This document shows, piece after piece, positions 10,638 through 20,068 of a stretch of 64,000 bases of DNA. This stretch comes from Rhodospirillales bacterium. Its GTDB lineage: Bacteria > Pseudomonadota > Alphaproteobacteria > Rhodospirillales > Defluviicoccaceae. The DNA lies in assembly GCA_016712375.1 (NCBI GenBank), contig JADJRE010000005.1:257914-321913 (forward strand). Direction: 5' to 3'. Within the stretch, counting starts at the first letter, position 1. Every line of letters begins with the position of its first letter. Below the pieces are notes generated by a model. It worked only from the letters and a program-made list of their open reading frames with translations. It ran no database searches and was not told where the DNA came from. The position numbers and the translations under genes are program-made.

Positions 10638-11539
10638 ATGAGCGTTGCGTCATTTCTTCCTCTCACTGGACGAGGGGTGCTCCGCATCGAAGGAGCCGAC
10701 GCGCGCAGCTTTCTCCAGGGGCTGATTTCCAACGACATCGCCCGTGTAAAACCGGGCCGGGCGATGTGGGCTGCATTCCTCACTCCCCAGGGAAAGTATC
10801 TGCACGATTTCTTCCTCTGCGAAAGTGGCGGCGCGCTACTGCTGGAAGGCGAGGCGTCACGCCTTCCAGATTTGAAACGGCGGTTGTCGATGTACCGACT
10901 GCGCTCGCAGGTGTCACTCGAAGAGGTGGGCTCAGCGATGAGGGTCTGGGCATTGATCGGGGATGCCGCCGCTGCTACTGCCGGCTTTCCGAGCGACGAG
11001 CCAGGGACGGCAGGGGCGTTCGGCGATGGCGTCGCTTTCGTCGATCCGCGTTCGGCCGCGGCTGGCCTGCGGGCACTGCTGCCGGGGAGACCGGAGAAAA
11101 GACGATCATTGAGCAGGGATTTGTGGCTTCTGATCCCGGCGCTTACGACGCGCTGCGCATTCCGCTGGGCCTGCCGGACGGCAGTCGTGACATCCTGATA
11201 GACAAATCGCTGCTCCTGGAGTGTGGCTTCGATGAGCTCGGCGGCATCGACTGGGAGAAAGGCTGTTACCTTGGTCAGGAGCTGACTGCACGTACCCGGT
11301 GGCGCGGGCTGGTAAAGCGGCGATTGCTGCCAGTGCGCGTCGATGGCCCCCTGCCACAGCCGGGAACGCCAATCGTGCTTGACGGGAAGGAGATCGGTGA
11401 GATCCGATCGGGCGTCCCCGGTTGGGCAATGGCGTTGCTCCGTCTCGACTCGCTGGCTGCGATCGGCGTCTCCGGCGTGACTGTCGGTGATGCAAGGCTG
11501 CGACCGCAGCCGCCTGCCTGGGCGGTATTGCCTGCCTAG
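10638..11539 (+). CDS. ygfZ: Folate-binding YgfZ/GcvT-like protein, one frameshift
   Basis: YgfZ proteins use tetrahydrofolate and help build or repair Fe-S clusters. From ATG 10638 (behind AAGGCGGAG) the frame shows LPLTGRGVLRIEGADARSFL and GLISNDI. It then jumps at the A run 11097-11100 to a second frame that carries the diagnostic KGCYLGQELTARTRWRG signature and ends at 11539. Adding one A to the run gives a continuous protein of about 300 residues, the normal family length. The break is therefore most likely a base-calling error. It is divergent from the DUF465 gene. Confidence 0.88.
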
Positions 11540-11693
11540 GCTCCCGCTAAGCGGCGGGCCAAGCCTTTCATCCCGGTGACGCCGTCCGAGCAGGTCATAC
11601 CGCCAGAGATCTCCAGTAATCTGCTGGCGGGGGAACAGCCGCTGATGCAGCGCGTTCTTGCTATCTTAGAAGATTCGAAAGGGATACCCAGCC

Positions 11694-12125
11694 ATGCTGA
11701 GGTCTGCAGTGCTGGCGAGCGCGTTGGCAACAATTATTGTGGGCGGCGGGGAAGCCCGCGCCACACCAAACGGCGACAATGCGCAGCCAAGAGGCACCGC
11801 TCATGATAGCAACAAACTACTGGCGCAGGGCGACGGTGGTGGCAGCGGCGGCAGTGGTGACAGCGCCGGCCGGGGTCCGAGCACCTCAAAGGGCGCCGTT
11901 CCTGCTAAACCGCCGCAGTATCCCTCGGGAATGGACTCACCGGGAACCGCGGCAGTTCCACCGTCGCCGGCCGATCCAATGGGCAAGCCGGCCATCCCCG
12001 AAGATCCTGGGCCGACGAAACCGGGCACGACGATGAAGCCCGGCTCTGCAGATACGCCCGCGGGTACGGGTATGCGCTCGCCAGGAACCACCCAGCAGGG
12101 CGGTGGCACGCGCACCGACCATTAA
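11694..12125 (+). CDS. Small secreted Gly/Pro/Ser/Thr-rich hypothetical protein
   Basis: A 143-residue open frame from ATG 11694. The first 23 residues look like a signal peptide ending at EARA. The rest is low complexity, rich in glycine, proline, serine and threonine, with loose repeats of the type 'P..PG.....PG'. No domain is recognised. AAAGGGAT lies upstream at a fair distance. Composition like this can be a random high-GC frame, but the signal peptide supports a real exported protein. It converges with coxM. Confidence 0.5.
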   Translation: MLRSAVLASALATIIVGGGEARATPNGDNAQPRGTAHDSNKLLAQGDGGGSGGSGDSAGRGPSTSKGAVPAKPPQYPSGMDSPGTAAVPPSPADPMGKPAIPEDPGPTKPGTTMKPGSADTPAGTGMRSPGTTQQGGGTRTDH

Positions 12126-12153
12126 GGCTCGGCCGACAAACGTTGCGCGATAC

Positions 12154-12948
12154 TTATCGCGCAGCAGCTACGGCACGTTGGGCCAATACACGTACGAGAT
12201 GAGCGCGGTATGCGGAGCTGCCGTGCATATCTGAGATTAACTCCGCAGCATCTATATCGATGTTATTGAGAGCTCTTGGTGAGAAGTTTTCTTCCAGTGC
12301 CTCCTCCATCGCGATGTGTCGGAAGACACAGGGGCTAGCTCCTGTTACGGCGACTCTTACGCCAGCGGACGTGCACGCGACCAGCACCGCGACCAGTGCA
12401 TATCGCGACGCGGGCTGGCGGAACTTCGCATAACCGGCGCGATGCGGAATGGGGAAGTTGACCGCGATGATTAGCTCATTCGGTTGCAGAGCAGTGTCGA
12501 ACATGCCGGCGAAGAATGTGTCCGAGGTAATGCCGCGGCGGTCGGTAATGATCGTCGCTCCCAGACCGAGTGCGGCTGCGGGATAGTCAGCGGCTGGATC
12601 ATTATTGGCGATCGAGCCTCCGATAGTACCGCGGTTTCGGACCTGCGGGTCTCCTATGGTGGCGGCAAGTGCCGCCAGGACCGGCACAGCGCGGCCAACC
12701 TCGACTGACTCCTCAACGGCGGCATGGGTGGTCATAGCCCCGACGTCCAAGCTGGTGCCATCAATGGTCAGCCCGCGCAAATGCTCGATGTCTCGCAAAT
12801 CAACGAGCAGACTCGGACTGGCCAGACGCTGTTTCAGCGCCGGAACAAGCGTCATGCCTCCGGCAAGGAAGCGGCCGTTGTCTGTGCCACCCACAGCCGC
12901 CACCGCCTCTGTGACGGAACTGGCGCGCAGATAGTCAAAGTCATACAA
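12154..12948 (-). CDS. coxM: FAD-binding medium subunit of a CO-dehydrogenase/xanthine-oxidase-family enzyme
   Basis: A 264-residue flavoprotein subunit of a molybdenum hydroxylase. It carries the two FAD pyrophosphate motifs: AGGMTLVPALKQR near residue 30 and TIGGSIANNDPAADYPAA near residue 110. It passes electrons between the Fe-S subunit and the external acceptor. It lies 39 bp downstream of coxS in the same orientation. No molybdopterin-binding large subunit follows it; the next gene is on the opposite strand. The substrate therefore cannot be named, and 'CO' is only the family label. Confidence 0.88.
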   Translation of the reverse strand: MYDFDYLRASSVTEAVAAVGGTDNGRFLAGGMTLVPALKQRLASPSLLVDLRDIEHLRGLTIDGTSLDVGAMTTHAAVEESVEVGRAVPVLAALAATIGDPQVRNRGTIGGSIANNDPAADYPAAALGLGATIITDRRGITSDTFFAGMFDTALQPNELIIAVNFPIPHRAGYAKFRQPASRYALVAVLVACTSAGVRVAVTGASPCVFRHIAMEEALEENFSPRALNNIDIDAAELISDMHGSSAYRAHLVRVLAQRAVAAAR

Positions 12949-12987
12949 AGCGCCGTCCTCCGTCCATGCTCAGCCTAGGGTAGTTCC

Positions 12988-13470
12988 TCAGCTATTGTCG
13001 GATCGCGTGGTGCCCGTTGCTGCAGCGGTCGCAATAGCTCTGGTGATGCCCGAGTAGCCGGTACAGCGACAGAGGTTCCCCTCCAACCAATCACGAATCT
13101 GCTGTTCGGTCGGATCAGGCCGGCGCTGCAACAAGTCGAGAGCGCTCATCACCACCCAAGGCGTACAGAAGCCGCATTGCAGGCCATGATGCTCGCGGAG
13201 CGCTTCCTGCAGCGGATGCAGGGTGGTCCCGGGAGCGACACCTTCGATCGTCAGCACTTTGCTGCCGCTGGCTTGCACCGCAAGCAGAGTACATGCCTTG
13301 ATGCTACGACCGTCGAGGTGAACGACGCAGGCGCCACACTGGCTGGTATCGCAACCGCGATGCGTTCCGGTCAGTTTAAGGTGATCTCGCAAGAAATCGA
13401 CGAGCAACGTTCTTGCTTCGACATTCGCGGCTGCCGGCTGTCCATTCACCGTCATCTCGACCGCGATCAT
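12988..13470 (-). CDS. coxS: [2Fe-2S] small subunit of a CO-dehydrogenase/xanthine-oxidase-family enzyme
   Basis: About 160 residues from ATG 13470, which sits behind AAGGAG. The plant-type ferredoxin cluster ligands are visible in GCDTSQCGACVVHLDG followed by IKAC. The second, all-helical cluster domain shows LQCGFCTPW and NLCRCTGY. These eight cysteines bind two [2Fe-2S] clusters that carry electrons from the molybdenum site to the flavin subunit. It lies between coxG and coxM, 40 bp from each, so all three are likely one transcript. Confidence 0.93.
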   Translation of the reverse strand: MIAVEMTVNGQPAAANVEARTLLVDFLRDHLKLTGTHRGCDTSQCGACVVHLDGRSIKACTLLAVQASGSKVLTIEGVAPGTTLHPLQEALREHHGLQCGFCTPWVVMSALDLLQRRPDPTEQQIRDWLEGNLCRCTGYSGITRAIATAAATGTTRSDNS

Positions 13471-13510
13471 GTCCCTAGACTCCTTACTCTGGAACCTACC
13501 TCGCCCGTCT

Positions 13511-14082
13511 CTACAGGCGACCAAACACGAACAGGATGAGCGCCACCACCGCGATGAGGCTCGGCACCCAGACAATTGGTTTCAGTCCCGACCGTTTTCC
13601 ATCGCCCTGAATTGTCGTCTCAGTCTTAACCGCGATCGCCCGCACGGGCACCACCTGCTTAACAAAACGATCAAAAAACTCATCCGCCATTTTCGCGCCG
13701 CGGCATCGATCAGCCGCGAGCCAACTTGCGCCAGCTTGCCGCCGATGGTCGCTTCAATATCATAATGCAGTCGCGTCCCGTCGCCGTCCGGAAGCAGCTT
13801 TACGACGGCGCTCCCCGAGGCGAAGCCGGCGGCAGCGCCCTGGCCATCCCCGGAGAGCCGGTAGCTGTTGGGCGGGTCGCGCTCGCTCATTGTCAGGCGG
13901 CCATTGAAGACGGTGTCCATTGGCCCGATCCGGGCGTGCACTTGGGCCTCGAGAGTGCCGTCACCAGACCATTCCAGCTTGTCGCAGCCGGGAATGCTCC
14001 GCCTTAAAACATCGACATCGTTCAGTGCCGCCCACACTGCTTCGCGAGGGGCATCGAGGCGACGTTCCGAGGACATCTGCAT
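13511..14082 (-). CDS. coxG: CoxG-like SRPBCC protein with C-terminal membrane anchor, one frameshift
   Basis: CoxG proteins help recruit or mature CO-dehydrogenase-type enzymes at the membrane. The frame from 14082 shows the family start (RRLDAPREAVWAALND, LRRSIPGC) and the SRPBCC core. At the T run 13690-13693 (AAAA on the coding strand) it shifts. Adding one A restores a normal end: KMADEFFDRF, a linker, and a hydrophobic tail (LIAVVALILFVFG) stopping at TAG 13511. Total about 190 residues, matching CoxG with its tail anchor. As read, the frame instead runs to a stop at 13582 with a nonsense tail. Confidence 0.85.
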
Positions 14083-14417
14083 GGGCGTTTATCTGGGCCG
14101 AGATCGCGGTATGGGTTCGCCGATCAGAATATTAGCCAGGGGCGAAGACGCGCGACAAGGCGGTTCCGACACTTGGTATCAAGGCGAGGGTAGTCGGGTA
14201 TCTGAGTAAGTGTTTGAACGTCGTTCTTGCCGGCCCGATATCTGGACGCTACGGGGCGCGCAAGAGCTCCGCGCCCGAAACAGGATCCCCGAGTCAGTTG
14301 GAACGATCGTTTCTTTCGATCACATAGTAAGGAATTTTGCGTGTGCGTCGATCGATCAACCGCCCTAAATCTCCCCCAGCGCAGATCACACGACCCAAAG
14401 CAAAGAGGAGATTAATA
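14083..14417. other. 335-bp divergent intergenic region between coxG and ahpC
   Basis: No credible gene. It must hold the promoters of the minus-strand cox genes and the plus-strand ahpC. A small interrupted palindrome, GATCG-N7-CGATC, sits at 14305-14321 in a locally AT-richer stretch and could be an operator. The ahpC ribosome site AGAGGAG lies at about 14403-14409. I see no clear OxyR-type site. Confidence 0.4.
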
Positions 14418-14957
14418 ATGTTGACGATCGGTGACGCTTTCCCCGCTTACGATCTGAAGGCTGTTGTTTCCAGCGATCCACGCACAGCCTTCCAGCAGAT
14501 CAGCAATTCGAGTGACGCTAGCAAATGGAAGGTGGTGTTTTTCTGGCCCAAGGATTTCACCTTCGTTTGCCCGACTGAGATCGCAGCCTTTGGCAGGTTG
14601 AACGGCGAGTTCAACGACCGTGACGCCGTGGTTTATGGCGTATCGACCGATAGCGAGTTCGTCCATCTGGCGTGGCGCCAGCATCACGATGACTTGCGCG
14701 ACCTGCCCTTTCCCATGCTGGCCGACATCAAGCGCGAACTGAGCAGCGACCTCGGTATCCTTGACAAGGAAGAGGGCGTTTGTCTCCGCGCAACTTTCAT
14801 TGTCGATCCGGATGGCGTGATCCGTTTCGTCTCGGTCAACGACCTTAGTGTCGGCCGCAATCCGCAGGAAGTGCTGCGGGTTCTCGACGCCCTGCAGACC
14901 GATGAATTGTGCCCGTGCAATTGGCAGAAGGGTGAGGAGGTCCTGAAGGCCGCTTGA
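14418..14957 (+). CDS. ahpC: Alkyl hydroperoxide reductase C / peroxiredoxin
   Basis: A 179-residue two-cysteine peroxiredoxin that reduces peroxides. The peroxidatic cysteine is Cys51 in FTFVCPTEI; the C-terminal CPCNW motif (about residues 165-169) is typical of the AhpC form that is recharged by AhpD. The start at 14418 follows an AGAGGAG site. The next gene is ahpD, 71 bp on, so the pair is a self-contained peroxide-reducing unit in the cytoplasm. Confidence 0.95.
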   Translation: MLTIGDAFPAYDLKAVVSSDPRTAFQQISNSSDASKWKVVFFWPKDFTFVCPTEIAAFGRLNGEFNDRDAVVYGVSTDSEFVHLAWRQHHDDLRDLPFPMLADIKRELSSDLGILDKEEGVCLRATFIVDPDGVIRFVSVNDLSVGRNPQEVLRVLDALQTDELCPCNWQKGEEVLKAA

Positions 14958-15028
14958 TCGCGGCACCAGACCGGCGCCGGCTGAGGAAGCCGGCGCAGCC
15001 CATTCCAGTGAGCACGAAAGGAAGAATG

Positions 15029-15580
15029 ATGACTATCGAAAGCCTAAAATTGGCATTACCTGACTACGCTAAAGATTTGAAGCTGAACCTCTCGAGCCTC
15101 ATGGCGGAGCCGGCACTGACTGAGCAGCAACGCGCTGGAACTTTTGTATCTTCGGCGCTGGCGGCACGTAGTTCGGTGGTCATAGATGCGGTATTTGCGG
15201 AGTTCGCCCCGAAACTCTCGGCAGTTGCCCTCGATGCGGCGAAAGCAGCGGCCTCGATCATGGCGATGAACAACATATATTATAGGTTCGTGCACTTGGT
15301 GTCGGCCGCCGACTACAAGACATTGCCGGCGAAGCTGCGAATGAACGTGATCGGCAAGCCGGGCGTGGACAAGGTAGATTTCGAGCTGTGGTCGCTTGCA
15401 GTCTCAGCGATAAACGGATGTGGGATGTGCGTCGATGCGCACGAGCGCGAATTGCGCGAGGCTGGTTTGGGTGTCGAGGCGATCCAAGCGGCTGTCCGCA
15501 TAGCCGCGGTGGTACATGCGGTAGCGGCAACGCTTGACGGCGAAGCTGCGAGCCCGCAACTCGCGGCGGTCGCAGCGTAA
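15029..15580 (+). CDS. ahpD: Alkyl hydroperoxide reductase D, carboxymuconolactone decarboxylase fold
   Basis: A 183-residue protein (start at 15026 or 15029, behind GAAAGGAAGA). It contains the AhpD active site: Glu119 in FELWSLA, then CGMC at Cys131 and Cys134, and His138 in DAHE, forming the proton relay and redox disulfide. AhpD passes electrons from dihydrolipoamide proteins to AhpC, which lies directly upstream. Length and motif spacing match the family. Cytoplasmic. Confidence 0.94.
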   Translation: MTIESLKLALPDYAKDLKLNLSSLMAEPALTEQQRAGTFVSSALAARSSVVIDAVFAEFAPKLSAVALDAAKAAASIMAMNNIYYRFVHLVSAADYKTLPAKLRMNVIGKPGVDKVDFELWSLAVSAINGCGMCVDAHERELREAGLGVEAIQAAVRIAAVVHAVAATLDGEAASPQLAAVAA

Positions 15581-15631
15581 CGAGAAGCGGGATCGGATCG
15601 GCGGCGGGTCGGAAATGAGGAAGCGGGAACG

Positions 15632-17569
15632 ATGAAGCTGCAAGGCAACACCATCGTCTTGATTCTGGTTGGCATTGTGCTGATCGGGTTGTTTGTCCAG
15701 GCCCGCCCTCCATCCGAGCGTGCGGCTGAGTCGCAGATGGCGTATTCCGACTTTCTCGCCAGCGTTGATCAGGGACAGATAAAATCCGTCAACATCCGCG
15801 GCCAGGAGGTTCTCGGCACCACCCAAGATGGGCATTCGTTCCGCACTTTCCTGCCAGACGGGGCTGACGCGGTGACCCCGCTCACTGCTAAAGGTGTGAA
15901 GGTCCAGGCATCGTTGCCGCCGCAGCCCAGCTTTCTAATGTCGCTCCTGATTTCGTCCTTCCCCGTCCTTCTGCTGATCGGTGTGTGGATATACTTCATG
16001 CGTCGGATGCAGGGAGGAGGTCCTGGCGGAGTTATGGGCTTTGGCAAGAGCCGCGCGCGCCTCATGCAACAGGATCAGCGGCGCGTGACGTTTAGCGACG
16101 TCGCCGGCATCGACGAAGCAAAACAGGAGCTGGAAGAAATTGTTGAGTTTCTGAAGGATCCGCAGAAGTTTCAACGTCTCGGTGGCAAGATCCCGAAGGG
16201 CTGCTTGCTCATCGGTCCGCCGGGAACCGGCAAGACGCTGCTCGCTCGCGCTATCGCCGGCGAGGCCAATGTGCCGTTCTTCACCATTTCAGGCTCAGAC
16301 TTCGTTGAGATGTTTGTGGGTGTCGGCGCCAGTCGGGTGCGCGACATGTTCGAGCAGGCGAAGCGCAACGCGCCATGCATTGTGTTCATTGATGAGATAG
16401 ACGCCGTTGGCCGGCACCGCGGTACCGGCCTGGGCGGTGGCCACGACGAGCGCGAGCAGACGCTCAACCAGTTGCTGGTGGAGATGGACGGGTTTGAGAC
16501 CTCAGAAGGGGTCATCATCCTTGCGGCCACCAACCGGCCGGACGTTCTTGACCCGGCGCTGTTACGGCCGGGACGGTTCGACCGGCAGGTGGTCGTTCCG
16601 AACCCTGACATCCTCGGGCGCGAGCAGATTCTGAAGGTGCACATGCGCAAGGTGCCGGCGGCGCCGAATGCCGATGCGCGAGTTATTGCGCGTGGTACGC
16701 CCGGCTTCTCCGGCGCAGACCTTGCAAATCTGGTGAATGAGGCAGCCTTGCTTGCCGCGCGCGCCAATCGCCGGCTGGTAACAATGGCGGACTTCGAAGC
16801 GGCAAAAGACAAGGTGCTGATGGGCGCCGAACGGCGGTCGATGGTGATGACCGAACACGAGAAGGAACTCACCGCCTACCATGAGGCCGGTCATGCGCTC
16901 GTCGGCATCAGCGTGCCGGGCAACGATCCGCTGCACAAGGTGACGATCATCCCGCGCGGCCGGGCCCTCGGCGTGACGATGAACTTGCCGGAGCGCGATC
17001 GCTATGCCTTCCGCAAGAATGAGATCGAAGCGCGGCTGGCAATGATGTTCGGTGGTCGCGTTGCAGAGCAGTTGGTGTTCGGTGCCGAGAACGTCACCAC
17101 CGGCGCCTCCAACGACATCCATCAGGCAACCGACATGGCCCGCCGGATGGTCACGGAATGGGGGATGAGCGAGGCACTGGGGCGGCTGCGTTACAGCGAC
17201 AATGAAGAAGAGATCTTTCTCGGTCGGTCGATTACCCGCACCCGAAACGTCTCCGAAGACACCTCGTGGCTGATCGACTCGGAGGTCCGGCGGATCATCG
17301 AGACGGCGGAATCGAAGGCGCGATCGGTACTCACCGAGCGGCTGGACGAACTACACGCACTCGCGCGCGCGCTGCTGGAATACGAAACGCTCTCCGGTGA
17401 TGAAGCGGCGCGGGTTCTCCGCGGTGAACCCCTCGATCGCAGCACCCACTCCGAAGGCGACGAGGAACAGCCGCAGGGTCGTCGAGGCTCTGTGCCAGGT
17501 GGTGGAGCGAAACGTCCGGGGCCGAGCGCTTCTGGAGGCAGTGTGCCCGGCTTGCAGCCGCAGGGCTAA
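15632..17569 (+). CDS. ftsH: ATP-dependent zinc metalloprotease FtsH
   Basis: A 645-residue membrane AAA+ protease. Two transmembrane helices (TIVLILVGIVLIGLF near residue 7 and LLISSFPVLLLIGVWIYF near 105) flank a short periplasmic domain. Walker A is GPPGTGKT at about residue 195, Walker B VFIDEIDAVG follows, and the zinc site HEAGH begins at residue 417. The C-terminus ends in a Gly/Pro-rich tail. It degrades misassembled membrane proteins and short-lived regulators. It sits 51 bp after ahpD with a weak ribosome site, unlike the usual tilS-ftsH-folP context, so it may be an extra copy tied to oxidative stress (inference). Confidence 0.95.
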   Translation: MKLQGNTIVLILVGIVLIGLFVQARPPSERAAESQMAYSDFLASVDQGQIKSVNIRGQEVLGTTQDGHSFRTFLPDGADAVTPLTAKGVKVQASLPPQPSFLMSLLISSFPVLLLIGVWIYFMRRMQGGGPGGVMGFGKSRARLMQQDQRRVTFSDVAGIDEAKQELEEIVEFLKDPQKFQRLGGKIPKGCLLIGPPGTGKTLLARAIAGEANVPFFTISGSDFVEMFVGVGASRVRDMFEQAKRNAPCIVFIDEIDAVGRHRGTGLGGGHDEREQTLNQLLVEMDGFETSEGVIILAATNRPDVLDPALLRPGRFDRQVVVPNPDILGREQILKVHMRKVPAAPNADARVIARGTPGFSGADLANLVNEAALLAARANRRLVTMADFEAAKDKVLMGAERRSMVMTEHEKELTAYHEAGHALVGISVPGNDPLHKVTIIPRGRALGVTMNLPERDRYAFRKNEIEARLAMMFGGRVAEQLVFGAENVTTGASNDIHQATDMARRMVTEWGMSEALGRLRYSDNEEEIFLGRSITRTRNVSEDTSWLIDSEVRRIIETAESKARSVLTERLDELHALARALLEYETLSGDEAARVLRGEPLDRSTHSEGDEEQPQGRRGSVPGGGAKRPGPSASGGSVPGLQPQG

Positions 17570-17614
17570 TTGCAGCAGGGTCCAAACGTTTGATGATGGG
17601 CGGCCGCTTATCGC

Positions 17615-18421
17615 TCACTCGACTGTGAAGCGCTCCTGCGCCAGGACTTTGCCCGTTGTCGCATCAATCGCCGAGATGCGCCATCTCCCCCGCATGCCAC
17701 CGCTGATTGCCATGCCCGTATAGGCACGCCAGGACTGGGAGGCGGGAAGGAGTTTTCGTTCCTGCATGACACGGTCGTTGAATTCCCAGCGATGGATCAC
17801 CGGGCGGCCATTCAAGCCGCGCAGTTCGGTAAAGAAGTAAATTGTGCGCACCGAGTTCGGGCTGAGGCGGATCGGCAATGAGATCGCCGGGCCTGGTTCA
17901 AGCCCCTGCATGCTGGCCACGAGTTGCATGCGGGCAACCGTGGCGCCCGACTCTGAAGCCGCTCGCGGCGACAGGCTAGCAGTAGCGGATGACGGTGCCG
18001 GCCGCGTTGGCTGGCTGGGCATCTGAGGAAGCGCTGGAAGATCAGGCGGTGGCGGCGCTACTGCACCCTCTGCCACGCTCTTCGGCGGTGGAGCTGGCAC
18101 CACTTGCGTGGGGGTGCTCTTTGGCGCGGAGGTGCTCGTTGGCGCGGGTTCGATGGCGGGCCGTCCCAGGGCCGCCAGGCCGCGGGTTGCGGCCGAGTGT
18201 TCAGAGGCGTCACCAAGCCCTTGCAGCACTTCATCCGAGCGCGGCAGGCCGGTTGCCGGGGCTGGCGGAAGGGTCGAGGCGGGACGCGACGCGGCAGTCT
18301 GTCGGATCGCTTCGGATGAGCCGCCCTCGGTTGTCTGCAAGTTATCGCGCCACAAGGCGAGGATGACGATAATTGTGATCGCCGCGAGAGCGGTCACACC
18401 TAAGAACGTGCGAATGCGCAT
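17615..18421 (-). CDS. DUF2914 membrane-anchored protein
   Basis: A 268-residue protein from ATG 18421. One N-terminal helix (FLGVTALAAITIIVILAL) is followed by a long Pro/Ala/Ser/Thr-rich linker (residues about 35-160), then a C-terminal domain with RTIYFFTELRGLNGRPVIHRWE and WRAYTGM.I, which matches DUF2914. That domain is often found after envelope linkers, role unknown. It converges on ftsH with a 45-bp gap. Likely inner-membrane anchored with a periplasmic domain. Confidence 0.82.
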   Translation of the reverse strand: MRIRTFLGVTALAAITIIVILALWRDNLQTTEGGSSEAIRQTAASRPASTLPPAPATGLPRSDEVLQGLGDASEHSAATRGLAALGRPAIEPAPTSTSAPKSTPTQVVPAPPPKSVAEGAVAPPPPDLPALPQMPSQPTRPAPSSATASLSPRAASESGATVARMQLVASMQGLEPGPAISLPIRLSPNSVRTIYFFTELRGLNGRPVIHRWEFNDRVMQERKLLPASQSWRAYTGMAISGGMRGRWRISAIDATTGKVLAQERFTVE

Positions 18422-18683
18422 CAGCGAATACCGCCTAGTTATCTGTCCAGCGAGCAAGACGAAACGGGATACTCCTATCTTGACGCGGCGGTGTGACGAT
18501 GGCGAAGCCGATGCCGAGCATCCATGCCAGCAAAAGAATCGCGCACAACCCGAACCTGCCACCAATAATCCTTATTACCTCTTGTGGCGAAATAGCGGCA
18601 GCTGTTTTCCGCCCGCAGCCGGATCTTGACCGGGACATTTTCGTCGATAGGGTAAGCGCAACCTGTGCAGCCCGAGTTTCCCG

Positions 18684-19400
18684 ATGTGCGATACGACCGC
18701 CGAAGTGATTACCGAACCTGTTGCGGCGACTGGCCGCAGCCGCTGGATTCGCGTCTGGGACCCGCCAACGCGCTTGTTTCACTGGTCGCTGGTGCTGTTG
18801 GTGACCCTCAGCGTCTACACAGGCAACGTCGGCGGGCTGCGGGAGATGGACCTGCATAAGCTGTCGGGATACAGCATCCTCGCGTTGGTGCTGTTTCGAT
18901 TGGTCTGGGGATTGATCGGGAGCCGGCGATCCCGCTTTGCTGATTTCATCCATGGACCGCGCGCGGTGATCGCTTATGTGCGCTCACTGGTCGGTGCCAC
19001 CCACCAAAATTTCGTGGGCCATAATCCGCTGGGTGGCTGGTCGGTGGTGGCTATGCTGATGAGCCTGCTGTTGCAGGCGACGACCGGGCTGTTCGCGCGC
19101 GACGACATTTTGACCGAGGGCCCGCTGACAAAGTACGTCTCGAAGCAGACCAGCGGCACGATCTCAGCGATCCATGAGCTGAACGCCAGTGTTCTCTACG
19201 TGTTGATCGCGATCCATCTGGCAGCCGTGCTGGGATATCTTTTGCTAAGGAACGAGAACCTGATCCGGCCGATGCTGACCGGGCGAAAACAGGCGACGCC
19301 AGAGACCGCGACAGCGGATTTGCCATATGCGCGGAGCTGGATTGCTGCTGCGGTACTGATGGCGGCTGGAGGAATCGTCTGGTGGGTGGTGACCCGCTAG
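18684..19400 (+). CDS. Cytochrome b561-type di-heme membrane protein
   Basis: A 238-residue protein with four to five hydrophobic helices and the histidines expected to bind heme b: PTRLFHWSLV, MDLHKLSGYSIL, and the pair in IHELNASVLYVLIAIHL. It matches the Ni/Fe-hydrogenase-b/cytochrome-b561 group that moves electrons between quinol and periplasmic c-type cytochromes. The stop at 19400 faces the end of a cytochrome c' gene 49 bp away. The two families commonly occur together, usually in one operon, so the convergent layout here is unusual. Confidence 0.88.
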   Translation: MCDTTAEVITEPVAATGRSRWIRVWDPPTRLFHWSLVLLVTLSVYTGNVGGLREMDLHKLSGYSILALVLFRLVWGLIGSRRSRFADFIHGPRAVIAYVRSLVGATHQNFVGHNPLGGWSVVAMLMSLLLQATTGLFARDDILTEGPLTKYVSKQTSGTISAIHELNASVLYVLIAIHLAAVLGYLLLRNENLIRPMLTGRKQATPETATADLPYARSWIAAAVLMAAGGIVWWVVTR

Positions 19401-19449
19401 GTGCGGAGTTGGAGTCCGACGGGCCCACCCAGGTTCCTCCAAATTACCG

Positions 19450-19902
19450 TCAATCCTTCTTGCGGAAGTCGTCGTGGCAGGCCTTGCACGACTTTGCCAA
19501 GGCACTGACTGGAGGGGCAAGGTCGGCCGGCTGGCCGTCGGCAACCTTTGCCAGATCCGCCGCCGCCGCCTGGAACGCCGCCAAAGTCTTCTCGAACTTC
19601 TCCGGCTGCTCCCAAATCGCCGGCAGTGCCTCGGTCTTGCCGGTCTTCGAGTTTGCGGGAAAAACGTGTCCTGCCATCTTTGCCAGCGGTTCGATAGCAC
19701 GCGCGTGCACCGCTGCGTCCTCCTTGTAGGGAACGTTGCCCTTGACGATCGCCACCAGTGCTGAAGTGTGGCCACCGATCGATTCCATGACGGCCTTGCG
19801 GTAATCGATCAATGCTTGATCGGCGCGGGCGGCTAGCGGCACCGACATCAGCGCCACGGCGATCGCGGCGGCGGGCAGCATTCGGAGAACAGAAGTCGCC
19901 AT
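19450..19902 (-). CDS. Cytochrome c' (c-type, class II)
   Basis: A 150-residue exported heme protein from ATG 19902, behind AAGAGGAAA. Signal peptide LPAAAIAVALMSVPLAARA, then a four-helix bundle with a single C-terminal heme site CKACHDDFR. Features such as YRKAVMESIGGH and FPANS.TGKTEALPAIW are typical of cytochrome c'. These periplasmic proteins bind NO or serve as electron carriers. It pairs with the convergent cytochrome b561 gene. Confidence 0.93.
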   Translation of the reverse strand: MATSVLRMLPAAAIAVALMSVPLAARADQALIDYRKAVMESIGGHTSALVAIVKGNVPYKEDAAVHARAIEPLAKMAGHVFPANSKTGKTEALPAIWEQPEKFEKTLAAFQAAAADLAKVADGQPADLAPPVSALAKSCKACHDDFRKKD

Positions 19903-20068
19903 CGTTCGTTTCCTCTTTTGGCACATCGACATCGGCAGCCGTTTCGGCAACCCAACCTAGCATTCGCCGGCAGAGGTGCGCACGAGGTATCGAATGGCGC
20001 CCCGATCGCTTATGGTGGGTTCCTCAGAAAACGACAGGCGTCTGGCGGCGCTTAAGTGAGGTGTTGCA

